Shown: positions 9,334 to 19,676, counted from the first letter of the stretch. The stretch is 64,000 nucleotides of DNA from Allodiplogaster sudhausi (GCA_945643635.1 CALZFC010000016.1:3846001-3910000); one strand, 5' to 3'. Notes: a model not told the origin generated them from the letters alone. Numbers and translations: made by a program.

Positions 9334-9600
9334 GATGCGCTCTTTCTATTGTTGCCATCAATGGACTCTGCCTCGCGTCTGAGACGAAGGCCTCCATCTA
9401 ATCTCCGGCCAAGGCCGGCACAATGCTCACCACTAAGAAGAAGCTGCAGAACGATAGTAGCCACTCCAATTTGTATCTTTCTAGGTTGAAAGACTGAAGC
9501 GTTCGCAAGAGAGGAAAGTTACAGGGTGGGGGAAGTTCGAAGAAGAGAAGTGGCGCGCTTTCTTGTCAGCAGCTGACGGAGAGTAGACGCGCTCCTAATT
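9334..9600 (+). pseudogene. Decayed copy of a gene fragment (module M7)
   Basis: It matches 39268-39530 closely. In the plus frame that stays open in the other copy, this one has a stop at the ATC-TAA step near 9399 and a 1-bp loss near 9488 (GAAAGAC where the other has GAAAGGAC). It still contains the TMLTTKKKLQNDSSHS stretch. The source gene is not recognised. Confidence 0.55.
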
Positions 9601-9677
9601 ATTAGAGTTTTTATTGATGCCTACGCGGACGTATCGACGTCAAGTACTGGTAATTGCTTTTATGACGGCTGAACGTA
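9601..9677 (+). repeat. Module M8, left part, interrupted by a transposon
   Basis: TTATTAGAGTTTTTATTGATG through CTTTTATGACGGCTGAACGTA. The module resumes at 10862. Uninterrupted copies at 28285-28570 and 39545-39835 read GCTGAACGTATGAAAAC across the junction. Confidence 0.85.
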
Positions 9678-10861
9678 CACAGGAATTTTAAAGGGGGCCC
9701 ACGTATGCTGAATAAGGGGCCACACGAGGGTGCGACCACGCCGTGGCCCCTTATTCCGCACTCACTCAGCGACCCTTCACCCGAGCAACCTCGCCGTGGC
9801 CCCTGATTCTGCTTGTGGTGGCCGCTAATGTTTTTTGACGTCGAAATGGGGCCACGAGGGGGTTTATTTTGTGCAAAAGTACGGTTGAGTGCTTTTCCGA
9901 TGTTTTTAAAAAACGAGATGGACGCTGCACTAAAATATTAGTGGCGCCATGGACTTTTTGTATGTGCTGTTCATTATCTATTTCAGCTTCTGACTTAATT
10001 AGTTTGTTTTTCATGGTTTGCGATGGCTTGCAAGCGAAAATGCGACTACAGGATTGGATCGAGGCGGCCCAACTGCAACTAGTCGCGTAACTTTAACAGG
10101 TCAGCGCTGTTTTGTATATTTTAAGCTCACTGCGATGATTTTTTTGAAGACGGTGCTGCACCTGACGAGATCGAGCGCGACCTGTTCCGCGGCGAGAGAG
10201 ACACTGAAGATGAGGACAGCGACGAAGATGTTTTGGAAGAAGACAACGGCGTGGACACTGGGTTCGCACAAGGTCAACTGCTCCAGCAATGATTTTTTTT
10301 TAAACTTCAAAGCTACTCTTCCAGCGTGCGGTGATGACATCGACTGGTATCTGCGCAGCATGATGGGACAGGCAGGGAGACCACTCTTTCTCAAGAAGTG
10401 TTGACTAGGACAAGACTTACGATCTTTCCTTCCCGCTGGGATAGATAACGCCCCCTTGCCTGTATATTTTCCACATGTTAGGATTCTCGTTTTGATTGTC
10501 ATCTGATTCTGGTAACTAGGAGAATAAAGGTACTTGTCAAATTGATGAAAGCAGGAATGAGAACAGCAACGAATAAGGAACAGCGAATGGTGGGATAAGG
10601 GGCCCGGATGAGCTGGATAGGTGGCCCAAGTATGTGGAAAAGGAGCCCGACAAGGGAGAATAAGGGGCCCATGCTCGTTGTATAAGGGGCCACGACGCGC
10701 TCTTTCGGGAGCATAGGTGCTTGATCAGGGGCCCCGACAAGCGGAATAAGGGGCCCACGCTGGGTCGATAAGGGGCCAAAACAGCTGCTCGGGTGGCCAC
10801 TAATTTTTCCACGTCGTGGCCCCTTATTCAGCTTACGTGGGCCTCCTTTAAAATTCCTGTG
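9678..10861. mobile_element. 1,184-bp DNA transposon with 46-bp terminal inverted repeats, CACTA-like
   Basis: The termini 9678-9723 and 10816-10861 are inverted repeats matching at 44 of 46 positions, beginning CACAGGAATTTTAAAGG. About a dozen copies of an AATAAGGGGCC(A/C) motif, in both orientations, are confined to the ~200 bp inside the left end and the ~300 bp inside the right end. Such subterminal motif clusters are typical of CACTA/EnSpm transposase-binding regions, and a CACAG start is within their range. The target duplication would be 2-3 bp (TA versus a mutated AA), which I cannot settle. There is no complete transposase, so the element is non-autonomous. It sits inside module M8, and paralogues give the empty site. 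Confidence 0.85.
10134..10292 (+). CDS. Acidic open frame inside the TIR element
   Basis: Fifty-two codons rich in Asp/Glu (ERDTEDEDSDEDVLEEDNG) and then TGA; the frame starts inside a longer exon-like stretch. A second short frame, 10307-10404, reads ATLPACGDDIDWYLRSMMGQ. An upstream ATG at 10024 gives MACKRKCDYRIGSRRPN and a stop. A CAG|GTCAGC donor (about 10101) and a TTTTAAG acceptor could join the first two parts. Together they may be the remains of a transposase or a captured host gene. No catalytic motif is visible and the family is not recognised. Confidence 0.35.
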   Translation, partial: DDFFEDGAAPDEIERDLFRGERDTEDEDSDEDVLEEDNGVDTGFAQGQLLQQ

Positions 10862-11080
10862 AATGAAAACTACCGGGAACTTGCAAAATGGAAGATATTT
10901 TTTTAAGAATTTTGTTTTGATTAAAACTCGTTCGTGTTTCTATTCCTGAAAATAATGAATAATTTAACGATCAGCTATTTCCAATGAATGATCAGAGATC
11001 AGAGAAGTGACTTGGTGAGCTAGTCGCCGAGGAGACGATGCCTCGAGTGCATTCTACAGAAAGAGTGAGACAGAGAGAGA
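10862..11080 (+). repeat. Module M8, right part
   Basis: It continues ATGAAAACTACCGGGAAC and runs through TTCTATTCC, GAATGATCAGAGATCAGAG and GATGCCTCG to a (GA)n tract. Copies: 28350-28570, 30200-30310 (partial), 39625-39835. Confidence 0.83.
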
Positions 11081-11081
11081 G

Positions 11082-11134
<53 letters not shown>

Positions 11135-11307
11135 CAGTGATAGAGATACAGAAAGAGAGGTTGAGAGAAAGATTAGACTTAAGTGAAAACTGATAATCCT
11201 TCGAAAAAATGAATAAAAAATAATAATAAAAATATTTTTTTTATATCCCTCTCCCCTCTTTCTCTTTTTCTCTGCCTCTCTTTCTCTTTCTCTCTCTCTG
11301 CCTTTCT

Positions 11308-11352
<45 letters not shown>

Positions 11353-11489
11353 TCTCGATCATTTCACAAGCTTTTGCGCAACTTGGCCAGCTTTGTTTAA
11401 TTCATATCTATTTTTCTAGATGATTTTCTATTTAGGTGGATGAAATTAATTTAGCATCATTCCAAAAAATTTTTTAAATTTATGGTGTC

Positions 11490-11965
11490 TTTTCAAATAG
11501 GTGGTTTCCAGGAGTTCACGCCCTAGGAAAACAATCTTTCACTAGACGCATCTGATGCTCCCTTATTTTTCTCCTTAGAATTAAAACATTGTTAATGATA
11601 CACTATATTTCAGGTCATTGGTGATTTACTTAAGGCCATTTTTTCTCTGCACCTCTCATCTCTTTCTTTCCTCTGGTTTCATTCACTCTCTGGCTCTCCC
11701 TGCTTCGCTCATGTAAGGGTGCAAGGCACTAAACAAAGAAAAGAAACTATTTTACTTTGAGGAATTCATTTTTCATCTTCAATCTTGCATGTTTGAAAAA
11801 AACTGCTCATTATTCGATGAAGTAAAATAAATTGTGCATAAGGAGATTTTTTCGAGAATATTTAAGCCTATTGTATATTTATAATTTTCGCCATCACTAA
11901 AGCAACGGTGGTTTTCACAGCTACTTTCTCTTGAAATGGAAGCGTGAAATAAGCCGACCGTTAGC
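11490..11965 (+). repeat. Modules R2 and R3 in tandem
   Basis: The R2 core (AGGTGGTTTCCAGGAGTTCACG) lies near 11500. It is followed by a pyrimidine block and then R3 (GAATATTTAAGCC, the ACGGTGGTTTTCACAGC core near 11903, TTGAAATGGAAG). The R2-to-R3 order with the same spacing style recurs at 36755-37290 and 51170-51870. Confidence 0.72.
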
Positions 11966-11999
11966 ATTCCGATTGTTTGTTCAATTCACTATCTCTCAC

Positions 12000-12300
12000 T
12001 GCCAAAGGACTATTGTTTCCTGCTTATCGTGCGAGTAAAATGCCTCTGCGCAGGACGCGTCGAGGAAAGCCAATGATCGGATATGTTTCGGCTGGTCGAA
12101 GTCTGTTTGAGAGAAGCTGGTTTGGACTGCTAAAAAGCACCTATGTATTTCTTGGAAGGGTATAGCTTGTATTGGATGATTGTATTTAGAATTGTATGGG
12201 GCGTGGCTGTATTCGTAGAGAAGAGGGAAGAACACGACTCACAACCCTCACTGCGTTGATTCCAGATGGTCTGGTTCATGTACTATGTTGTGTATGTGTG
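12000..12300 (+). repeat. Module M1, truncated copy
   Basis: GACTATTGTTTCCTGCTTATCG through GGCTGTATTC and CTCACAACCCTCACTG. It stops shortly after ATTCCAGATGG and runs into a purine tract. Confidence 0.78.
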
Positions 12301-12339
12301 CTGAGTGAGAGGAAGAAAAGATAAAAGAGAGAAAGAGAG

Positions 12340-13015
12340 ATGGAGGGAAAAGAAGAGAGAAGGAAAAAGAGATAGAGGGCCAAAAAAGCCAGATGCAATT
12401 GTCATGCGTTGTTTTATATATTTTTTTTAAATTAAAAAAAAATCAATTATTATACAATTTAAGAAAAAAAAATTGGCGCCAAGCAATAATAAGAAACAAG
12501 TATTAAAATATATGACTAAAGAAAAGTTCACAATGGACACCGTTAAGTTAATTCGTCCAACAAACTGAACGGTGGTTTTGCCACGCATGCAAGCAAGAAA
12601 TGCATTGTCTGTGCTCACGTCCAGATATTGTCTCGTTGTTCATTGGTATATGACAGTAATAATGTTATGGAAAGTCTCAGGCATCCTGTAAGCCATAAAA
12701 TCGGATGTGTTTTGGCTGCACGAAGAGTGGCCGGACGGTGTTTTGGCGGAAGATGGGGAGGATTGATGGGACCAATTTCCGGAAGGAGGGAGATAGCTTG
12801 TATTTGGTGATCGTATTTAGTATAGTGAAGGGGGGATGTATTTGAAACAGCAGAGGGAAGAACGCGACTCACAACCATCACTGTTTTCATTCATTCCAGA
12901 TGGACTGGCTCATCTGCGTAGCTTTTCCAATATCATTTTCCTCTAATAGTAACCAGCCAACTCTTATAGGATCTCTTGCGTACCGTGTTTAAAGCCGTAC
13001 ATATTTGCATCTCTA
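12340..13015 (+). repeat. Composite E-M5-M1 (copy 2)
   Basis: Same order as 3870-4640: purine tract, GCCAGATGCAATTGTCATGCG, AT-rich tail, CACAATGGACACC, GGTGGTTTTGCCACGC core at 12571, the M1 body and TTTTCCTCTAATAGTAACCAG. Divergence from copy 1 is moderate, with many substitutions and small indels, so the duplication is not recent. Confidence 0.82.
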
Positions 13016-13074
13016 ACTTGATTAATAATAATAAACAAAAACGATAATAGCATGAAAAGTAGAAAAGTCAATTG

Positions 13075-13620
13075 CTCATTAATTATAAAAAAAATTAATT
13101 ATGGATTTGGAAAGAAATTGTGACGAAGTAATCTTATAGAAGCTTTCTATTGACTCTACATCCAAATTCGTCGTGTCAGCTCTGCAAATCATGAAACTGT
13201 GAGAAAGTGAAAGCATAAACTTAATGAAAAGGATAGAAAAATTTAGGTCTACTAATTGTGCTTGTTTAGAAGAAGTCTTTAAAAAAGTCCCCTTTTTCCA
13301 TCTGTTGTATCCAAATGATTTATTTACTTCTTTTCGTAATTGACCTAACAATTAGAATATAAATAAGCTCCGAGCCACAAGACTACCAGCAATCTAACAT
13401 TGCAAATGCATATATAACTTAGCCGGGCGACAAAACCACCTGATTTGCTTAAAGTATTCTCATCGGCTAGTTATGGTTATTATTTTAAAAAACTCTCCAT
13501 GTACGCATAGAGTTCACTGATTAGAAGATTGAAATCTTTCCGCCGGCGTCTTATCTTCCACTCTTTTTTTGTCTCCAATTTCCTTTGCATCTTCCTTCTT
13601 CTTCGCATTCTCTTCGTCGC
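13075..13620 (+). repeat. Modules M2-M3
   Basis: TTAGAAGAAGTCTTTAAAAAAG through TAATTGACCTAACAATTAG, then CTTAGCCGGGCGACAAAACC with the AAAACCACCTG core at 13432, then AGTTCACTGATTAGAAG and CGCCGGCGTCTTATCTTCC. A near copy is at 38800-39110. Confidence 0.8.
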
Positions 13621-13934
13621 TCCCTGAGGAGTTGCTTGATAACAAAATTATAAAATATAAATTTTAAGAGAAATATAAAATATATAAAAAAACAAAATGA
13701 CAGACTGACCGAATCTGTCGAAGTTCGAATTGCCAATGGCCATACTTTTCGGCATTCTTCGATACAAATCGGAGACAACTTGTGCGAACGAGAAACGACA
13801 TTTTTTATGCATGAACCACTGGTATGCACATGCATAAAAAATTTACTATGAATAATGTCTCGTTACTTTCTTCTTCCAGGTTTGTAAAACCTTTCATGAA
13901 TTTAAAAATTTTACATAATAATATCTACAACAAA

Positions 13935-14060
13935 TAATAACAGTCAGCGATATTGTTGCCATTCTCTGCAACGTTGCAGTCAAGCTCAAGAGGAGCCAAA
14001 ACTGCAAGAATATCGCGGAGCTCGTCGTGGTAAAATGGATTCACTTGACCTATGAAACTG
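13935..14060 (+). repeat. Module M10-like fragment
   Basis: ACAGTCAGCGATATTGTTGCC followed by CTGCAACGTTGCAGTCAAGC. It shares the GCAATGTTGCAATCAAGC-type end with the copies at 20505, 32340, 35060, 40330 and 49615. The following AACTGCAAGAATATCGCGGAG stretch recurs at 33528-33550. Confidence 0.6.
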
Positions 14061-14457
14061 ATGAGACGTTCACACAGAAAAATATTTGGTCATATTCTAC
14101 AGAATGAGATACAGAAATATCTGTAGTATAGCAACCTACAGAATTATTTGTTGTTTGGTCGAGCACATTCTGTATCTTCAGAGGACATTTTGTAGTTTTT
14201 AATCGGCTGAGCCGGCCGCGCATGCACGCAGATGCCGATTTCGCATCGTTTTGCTTTGTTTCTCTGCTTCTCTGGATAAAACTCTCTATCTCTCTCAATG
14301 TATTTTCTCTCTCTGCATCTCTCTCTACAACTGTACCTTTTCCCGCCACTATTTTGTATGTTTTATCACTTTTAAAGTGTCTTTTCTTCAGTATTCAAGC
14401 GTTTCCGAAGCAGTTTCTCTTCTCTCTCTCTCTCTCTCTCTCTCATCTGTCTCTCTG

Positions 14458-14507
<50 letters not shown>

Positions 14508-14644
14508 CGACCATCATACAGATCTGGTTAGCTAAATATCGTCTTTTGCGATGGCATGGTTCACTGCGTTTAGCCTTTCTGTGAACAAAAGAACAATGAA
14601 ATAGAATAATATGCCAAGAAAATTCGCAAAAGTCGATAATTTAG

Positions 14645-14705
14645 CTAACCTGTGATCCGTCGTGATGTTGGGAGTCGTTGCCGTTGGTTGTACCTGAAAG
14701 TAGAC

Positions 14706-14736
<31 letters not shown>

Positions 14737-14905
14737 TTTTTCTCCTGACCGGACCCGAACCACCACCCCCCGCGCGCAATTTTCCCACGTTAACCACCAG
14801 GCCACCAATATATTTTAAGCTCACTGCGATGATTTTTTTGAAGACGGTGCTGCACCTGACGAGATCGAGCGCGACCTGTTCCGCGTTAACCACCAGGCCA
14901 CCAAC
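14645..14905 (+). repeat. 75-bp insert between 21-bp direct repeats
   Basis: CGTTAACCACCAGGCCACCAA occurs at 14788-14808 and again at 14884-14904. Between them, 14809-14883 is identical to 10115-10189, a stretch inside the TIR transposon that overlaps its acidic frame. Nothing else of that element is present. Confidence 0.92.
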
Positions 14906-15084
14906 CCACCCATGCAACTTCCGGCATTGGATAACCTAGTGATAGGGTGGGGGTATGACATTGGCGCAGCGATTTGCTGTATTCATCTCTCTCATCTCTC
15001 TTTCTCTCTCATCTCTCTTGTTTTTTTGTTTAAGTTGTTTGTCTGTATATTCATTGCTAGTATGCATGCACCCCCTTGTCTTGA

Positions 15085-15095
15085 TCGCTTCCGAT

Positions 15096-15132
<37 letters not shown>

Positions 15133-15184
15133 AAGACAGACAGACAGACAGAGAAAGAGAGAGAAGGAGAGAGAGAGAGAAAGA

Positions 15185-15221
<37 letters not shown>

Positions 15222-15290
15222 AAGGCGAGAGAAAGAAAGCTGTATGCAGCCTCGCAAGTGCGGTCGCATGCGATCGATCGCATGCAATGC

Positions 15291-15324
<34 letters not shown>

Positions 15325-15360
15325 GAAAGAGATAGAGAGAGAGAGAGAGAGTTAGAAGAA
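15085..15360 (+). repeat. (GA)n/(GACA)n tract with a 20-bp palindrome
   Basis: Long GA/GACA repeats on both sides of GCATGCGATCGATCGCATGC (15266-15285), a perfect palindrome. No gene is present; the reading frames here are Arg-Glu or Ser-Leu low complexity. Confidence 0.9.
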
Positions 15361-15879
15361 GAGTAAAGGAAATAAAACAAAAGTGGTCTCCATTGAGGAA
15401 GCCATATTCAGTCATCATAGGGTTTGTTTTTTTTCCGAAAGATATTAATTTTTTTGCCCGCAAGCCACTTCTGCCCGAGCCCAAACCGAATTTTTCTTCC
15501 TCCATATTCGAATAGGTTAACTAGAAGTAACCCATCGCCTTTAAAGAAACATTAAAGAAGTTCACAACAATTTTTTTATTTTGCACAAGAAAGAAAATGG
15601 AGTAATTTTCAAAAAACTTTTATCACAAAAGTATTAAAGCCATAGACAAGAACAACACAAGGGAACATTGATAGAATAAATTCACCCCCCCCCAATCTTT
15701 CATTTCGCTCTGTCGATCTTCTCACTGGAATCTGCACTGGGCGGAGATTTCTTCTTCTTCTTCTACCACACTTCTTCACCCAGATTCGGAAGATCCTTTC
15801 GCTCTGAAAGGGGAGAGTTGATAATGAACGAGTGTTTGCTATTCACGAATAAATGATGCGAGAAGCGGAGTCTGAAATT

Positions 15880-16090
15880 GAGAGAAGTAAAAAGCGGACC
15901 TCGGTTGAGGGCACCAAAGGCCGCCATCATAGTGATCTGGACGATGGACTTGGACGATTCAATGAAGGCAGAGGCACCCGCTGCAGAGCCAAACCGTCCA
16001 CGCGAGGACCACAGCGACAGAACTCGCTTCCCCAGCATCCTCTTGCTCCCTCCGCGTCTCCGATGCTGCGGGAGAAGCGGCCTGAACACT
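15880..16090 (+). other. Complex island before a (CT)n tract, unassigned
   Basis: A GC-richer, non-repetitive stretch of about 200 bp, open in several frames on both strands (for example IVQITMMAAFGA on the minus strand and RFNEGRGTRC on the plus). It could contain an exon, but no family is recognised and no splice pair is clear. Confidence 0.25.
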
Positions 16091-16173
16091 TATTCCTTCA
16101 TCTCTCTTGCTCTCTCTCTCTCCCTCTCTCTCTTGCTCTCTCTCTCTCTCTCTCAATATCTCACTCTCTCTCT

Positions 16174-16218
<45 letters not shown>

Positions 16219-16389
16219 GCAATCTCTCTCTCTCTCTCTCTCTCCGAGTTCGTTCGGATCGAGGTCAACTTGGTATGGACCGATCTCAATCATTCGACAA
16301 AGGAGAGTCGTATGGGTTCGAGAAAACAGAAGAAAACTAGAATTCGAGAAAATAGAAGCATAATAAAATTAACCTGCAGAATACCTTAG

Positions 16390-17150
16390 ACGAAAGTGGC
16401 AGAACTCGACACGCTTGCCACTGAGGAAAAGATCTCTGCAAAGGCAAAACTGAAGAGATTTCCTGTTTTATTTTTTTCTTTACAATTAATAAAGGTGTTA
16501 ATGAGCCATTTAATAAGCATGCAAGCACTTAAATGTGATACTATGTAACATTAATAAAGCTTCTGAACCAATTGGTTACTGTAATTGAGAGCACTTCGTT
16601 TACCGTATCGAATATAACTCAAAATCAGGGAACAAATGACATGGTCGACTTATGGAGCAGAGAGAAAAACGAGAGGGAGGTAGAGAGAGGGGAGTGGAAA
16701 TAAGACCGCCCTATTATATCGACTACAGTATCGCCCTACCGTAACCCTAAACTCAACTGCAATACCGTAACCCTAACATTTACGTACCTTAATTTTACTG
16801 TACTTGAACTAGTACTGAAGAGACGAAAAAACTCAATAAAATGGCCAAAAAATTAGAGCTTCACAAAATTTCAAGTAATCTAATTGTAATATCTCTGAAT
16901 ACTTTCTTAGGAAAAGGAATATATTAAAGTTACTTTTTGGACATAAGTAATCCAAAAAAGAGAGGGACCTGATAGAAAATATCTTTAAATGTATGGGAAA
17001 GATACGATAACCAAAAATTGGGCTCTCTAATGTATTGAACGATAGCCAGGAAAAAGATAAAAGATATCCTAATTAGGTAGACAGAGAGTGGAGCTCAGAC
17101 CGAGTCGGAGAAGTCCTCGATGTCATACGGCGGTAAGTTACGGTTTACGG
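16390..17150. other. No gene seen
   Basis: An AT-rich stretch with a few short repeats, including two ACCGTAACCCTAA segments at about 16739 and 16765. There are no modules of the dispersed families and no credible open frame. Confidence 0.6.
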
Positions 17151-17534
17151 TAGAGGAAAAATGGTTTCTGCTCCAACGATATTCTTCCAACGGTATTTCC
17201 TCCTATCGAATCCTCGTCATCACTCCACTGCTCATCTTCACCATGGCGATTGTCTGCATAGGCGATTGGAACCTTAAAATTCGCAACTTTTTTTAAAAGA
17301 AATGATTTTTTTTTAATATTTTACTTCCAAAGAAAATTAAGCCAATTTCAGCTTTATTTTTCTATGTATAAGAAGAAATGCCTTTAAAAAATCCTGAATA
17401 TATATATATATATTTTAATATTATTTTCAAAGCGCTTAACATTTCAGTACACCCACGGCTCGCCGAGTTCGACATCGGTAAAAGAAGAAAGAAAGCCAAA
17501 CAACATATTCACGAATGATGACCAATAATCTTAC

Positions 17535-17642
17535 CTTATTTCATCACCGGCAAAGTCGAACACCTCGGTGAAGACTGTTCTCTTGCCTTCATCTTTCTTC
17601 GAAGCTGATGATGTCGTTGCGGTCTCGCTCGGTTTTTTTTGC
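17535..17642 (-). CDS. BCNT/CFDP1 (Swc5-type) homologue, exon with the BCNT-C domain start
   Basis: On the minus strand this reads KPSETATTSSASKKDEGKR and then TVFTEVFDFAGDEIR. The latter matches the hallmark K-x-(F/Y)-x-FAGE-x-(V/I)-x-V opening of the BCNT-C domain, shared by vertebrate CFDP1, insect YETI and yeast Swc5, a subunit of the SWR1/SRCAP complex that loads H2A.Z into chromatin. The exon has a TTTAG acceptor at its 5' side and an AG|GTAAG donor after 17535. An A8 run sits just inside the acceptor. The rest of the BCNT-C domain is not found downstream within 500 bp, so the gene copy may be partial or have a long intron. Confidence 0.65.
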
Positions 17643-17814
17643 CTAAAGGAAACTATGTCGAATACGGTTGCTACGGTAGCATCAGACAAGAATTGGGAGT
17701 GAAAATGGCGCATAAGTGTTATGTAAAATATTGCAAGTTCATTCCTTCAAAACTTTCCTTCTATGCTAACAATAAGAAAGGTTAAAAGCACTAGCAAAAA
17801 GGGTATTATTACAT

Positions 17815-17970
17815 GAATTAACAAACTTTTTGTCTTTATTGACGTCGGCTGAAGCACCGGACGTCGACTGCTGTGTCGAGGGCTCATCCATGGCATCCAA
17901 GCCAATCAACTCGCGGAAGACGTCGTCAACCGATTGCTTCTGCGCGTCTGTTAGCTGCTCCGTTGACGAG
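17815..17970 (-). CDS. BCNT/CFDP1 homologue, upstream exon
   Basis: This lies upstream of the previous exon on the same strand. After a CTGATTCAG acceptor it reads SSTEQLTDAQKQSVDDVFREL and continues IGLDAMDEPSTQQSTSGASAD. In BCNT proteins a short helix (V-D-x-L/V-W-x-x-F-type) precedes the low-complexity linker and the BCNT-C domain, and SVDDVFRELIG sits in that position. The donor is uncertain (GAC|GTCAAT or TTT|GTTAAT), and neither gives the phase required by the next exon. That could mean an indel in the A8 run, a missed exon or a pseudogene. Confidence 0.5.
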
Positions 17971-18258
17971 CTGAATCAGTTTGGTGTCTGTCAGTGTTTT
18001 TAGAAATGTCTCACTCTTGCCAATGGCCCTACCGAAAAAAATTAACATGGATAACACGGAACCATACTGAACTCCCAGTTTTCGCTATTTTGTAAAGAAA
18101 ACCATCCCGGTTTTTGGGTGTGGACCATTCGGAAACTCTCTGAAGCGAGAAGACATATAAACACTAGTCTCTCTCGGTCTTTCACGATTTTGCAATCTTT
18201 GTATGTAACATAATTCAAAAAAGAACTCGTTTATTGAGCAACCCTAAAGTTCCATTAC

Positions 18259-18449
18259 GGGCTGCTGGAATAACCTCGCATGGTCATCGACAGGCTTTCG
18301 CGCCTTCGCAGCGCTCAGCCTCTTTCCAGAAATGGCTGACGTACCATCCGGCCGGACCTACTAGCACTCGTCACCTGGACAATATTCACGCTAATTATAA
18401 GCCTTCCAAGAAGGAAATCATGAGTGCACAGTTAGAGAAAAAAAATTAG
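18259..18449 (+). CDS. Possible exon, unrecognised
   Basis: A GC-richer open stretch in an AT-rich setting. It follows a CCCTAAAG acceptor-like site and reads LRAAGITSHGHRQAFAPSQR through WLTYHPAGPTSTRHLDNIHA to NYKPSKKEIMSAQLEKKN and a stop. The only upstream start in frame is a TTG at 18234, so a spliced start is more likely. The base composition, and the absence of other copies in the window, argue for a real coding segment. I do not recognise the family. Confidence 0.4.
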
Positions 18450-19098
18450 AAGAAAAAATGTACTCGTATAAACCTCGGGTCGCAGAGATAAAGATGATTG
18501 TTTGGGATGGCATATAGATTTAATTTTATAGCATATGAATCTTAGAAAATCTTAATTTTTGAAAGAAATAACCATATTAAAGCAAAGTGAGGGTACTATT
18601 CAGTTACTCTTGAAAAAATATTACCGACCTTCTTCAACAAGAAGATCTTATAAGACATTGTGGATAGCAAACGTGAATACTTCATTGTATTACGTTTAAC
18701 CCCTAATGGAAACTAAAGCTTAAAAGCACCAACCAAAGAACAGCTTGGTGGCCGTCTTGAACAAGTGTGCCCGACGTAGTCTTGCTCTGCTCATCTGCTT
18801 GCTTCCCTCGGCACGACATTTCTGCGCCGTTGAACTAGAGTTCGAAATTTTGATTGAATGGACTGGTTAAAAAAACGGAACAATGGTAACTTTTCAAAGT
18901 TCGACAACACTTTGTCTCACTCTATCTTTCTCTCTCTTTATCTCTTTATCACTCTCTCTATCCCTCTCTCTCAATCTGTGTTGTCTCTATGTCTCTCTCT
19001 GTCCCCCTCCGTGTCTCTCTTTCTCATGTATTGCTTATTTTTTCATTATATTAAACTGCAAATCGATATTTGCTACCGTTTCGCAGCTATTAGAATAA

Positions 19099-19137
<39 letters not shown>

Positions 19138-19297
19138 AAGAGATAGATAGAGAGAGAGAGAAAGAGATAGATAGAGAGAGAGAGAGAGGGAAATGAAAAG
19201 AAAGCCAAAGAAACAAACAAAGGCAAAGATATTGAGGTATATGTATTGCAAAATGCATTTTTTTTTTCGTGGAATACACGCTGCATGTCATGGTGCG

Positions 19298-19410
19298 CAA
19301 AACTACAAAATGTCCTGGACACCCCATTTTGTAGTTTTGGTCGCGCCAAAAGCGCCAAAACTACAAAATGTCCTTGACCTTTTTCGGCCCGCGGCCAAAA
19401 CTACAAAATT
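19298..19410. repeat. Cluster of a 15-mer in direct and inverted copies
   Basis: CAAAACTACAAAATG occurs at 19298-19312 and 19356-19370, as its exact reverse complement at 19325-19339, and with one change at 19396-19410. The first two form a perfect 15-bp hairpin with a 12-base loop. Another inverted copy lies at 14186-14200. These may be transposon subterminal repeats. Confidence 0.85.
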
Positions 19411-19439
19411 GTTTTCTGTGTGTTGGACAAGTAGATGAA

Positions 19440-19625
19440 GAGTGATCGTGTACGCAGAGTAAAATGCTGGACAATATCACCAATAATTTTAGAAATAGTC
19501 ATTTTCAAAGACGCTAGCAACCGCCTATCGGATTCATCGGCCAATGCTCTTCTTAAGTAGATAACGCATGCATTCAAACTGTCTGTCCCACATGCATGCT
19601 TTTTTTGGCCTCTTCACACAGTCAT
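19440..19625 (+). repeat. Module D (copy 1)
   Basis: GTAAAATGCTGGACAATATC, then a CCTATCGGATTCATCGGCCA stretch, CATGCATTCAAAC and TTTGGCCTCTTC. Copies: 22225-22430, 23350-23480, 27545-27655. In two of them a (CT)n tract follows directly. Confidence 0.75.
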
Positions 19626-19630
19626 AGAAC

Positions 19631-19676
<46 letters not shown>

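Noticed and set aside
14050..14090. CTGATGAG as a hammerhead ribozyme core
   Set aside because: The partner GAAA core and the three helices could not be found.
16735..16780. ACCGTAACCCTAA segments as interstitial telomere repeat
   Set aside because: Only two irregular units, not in tandem.
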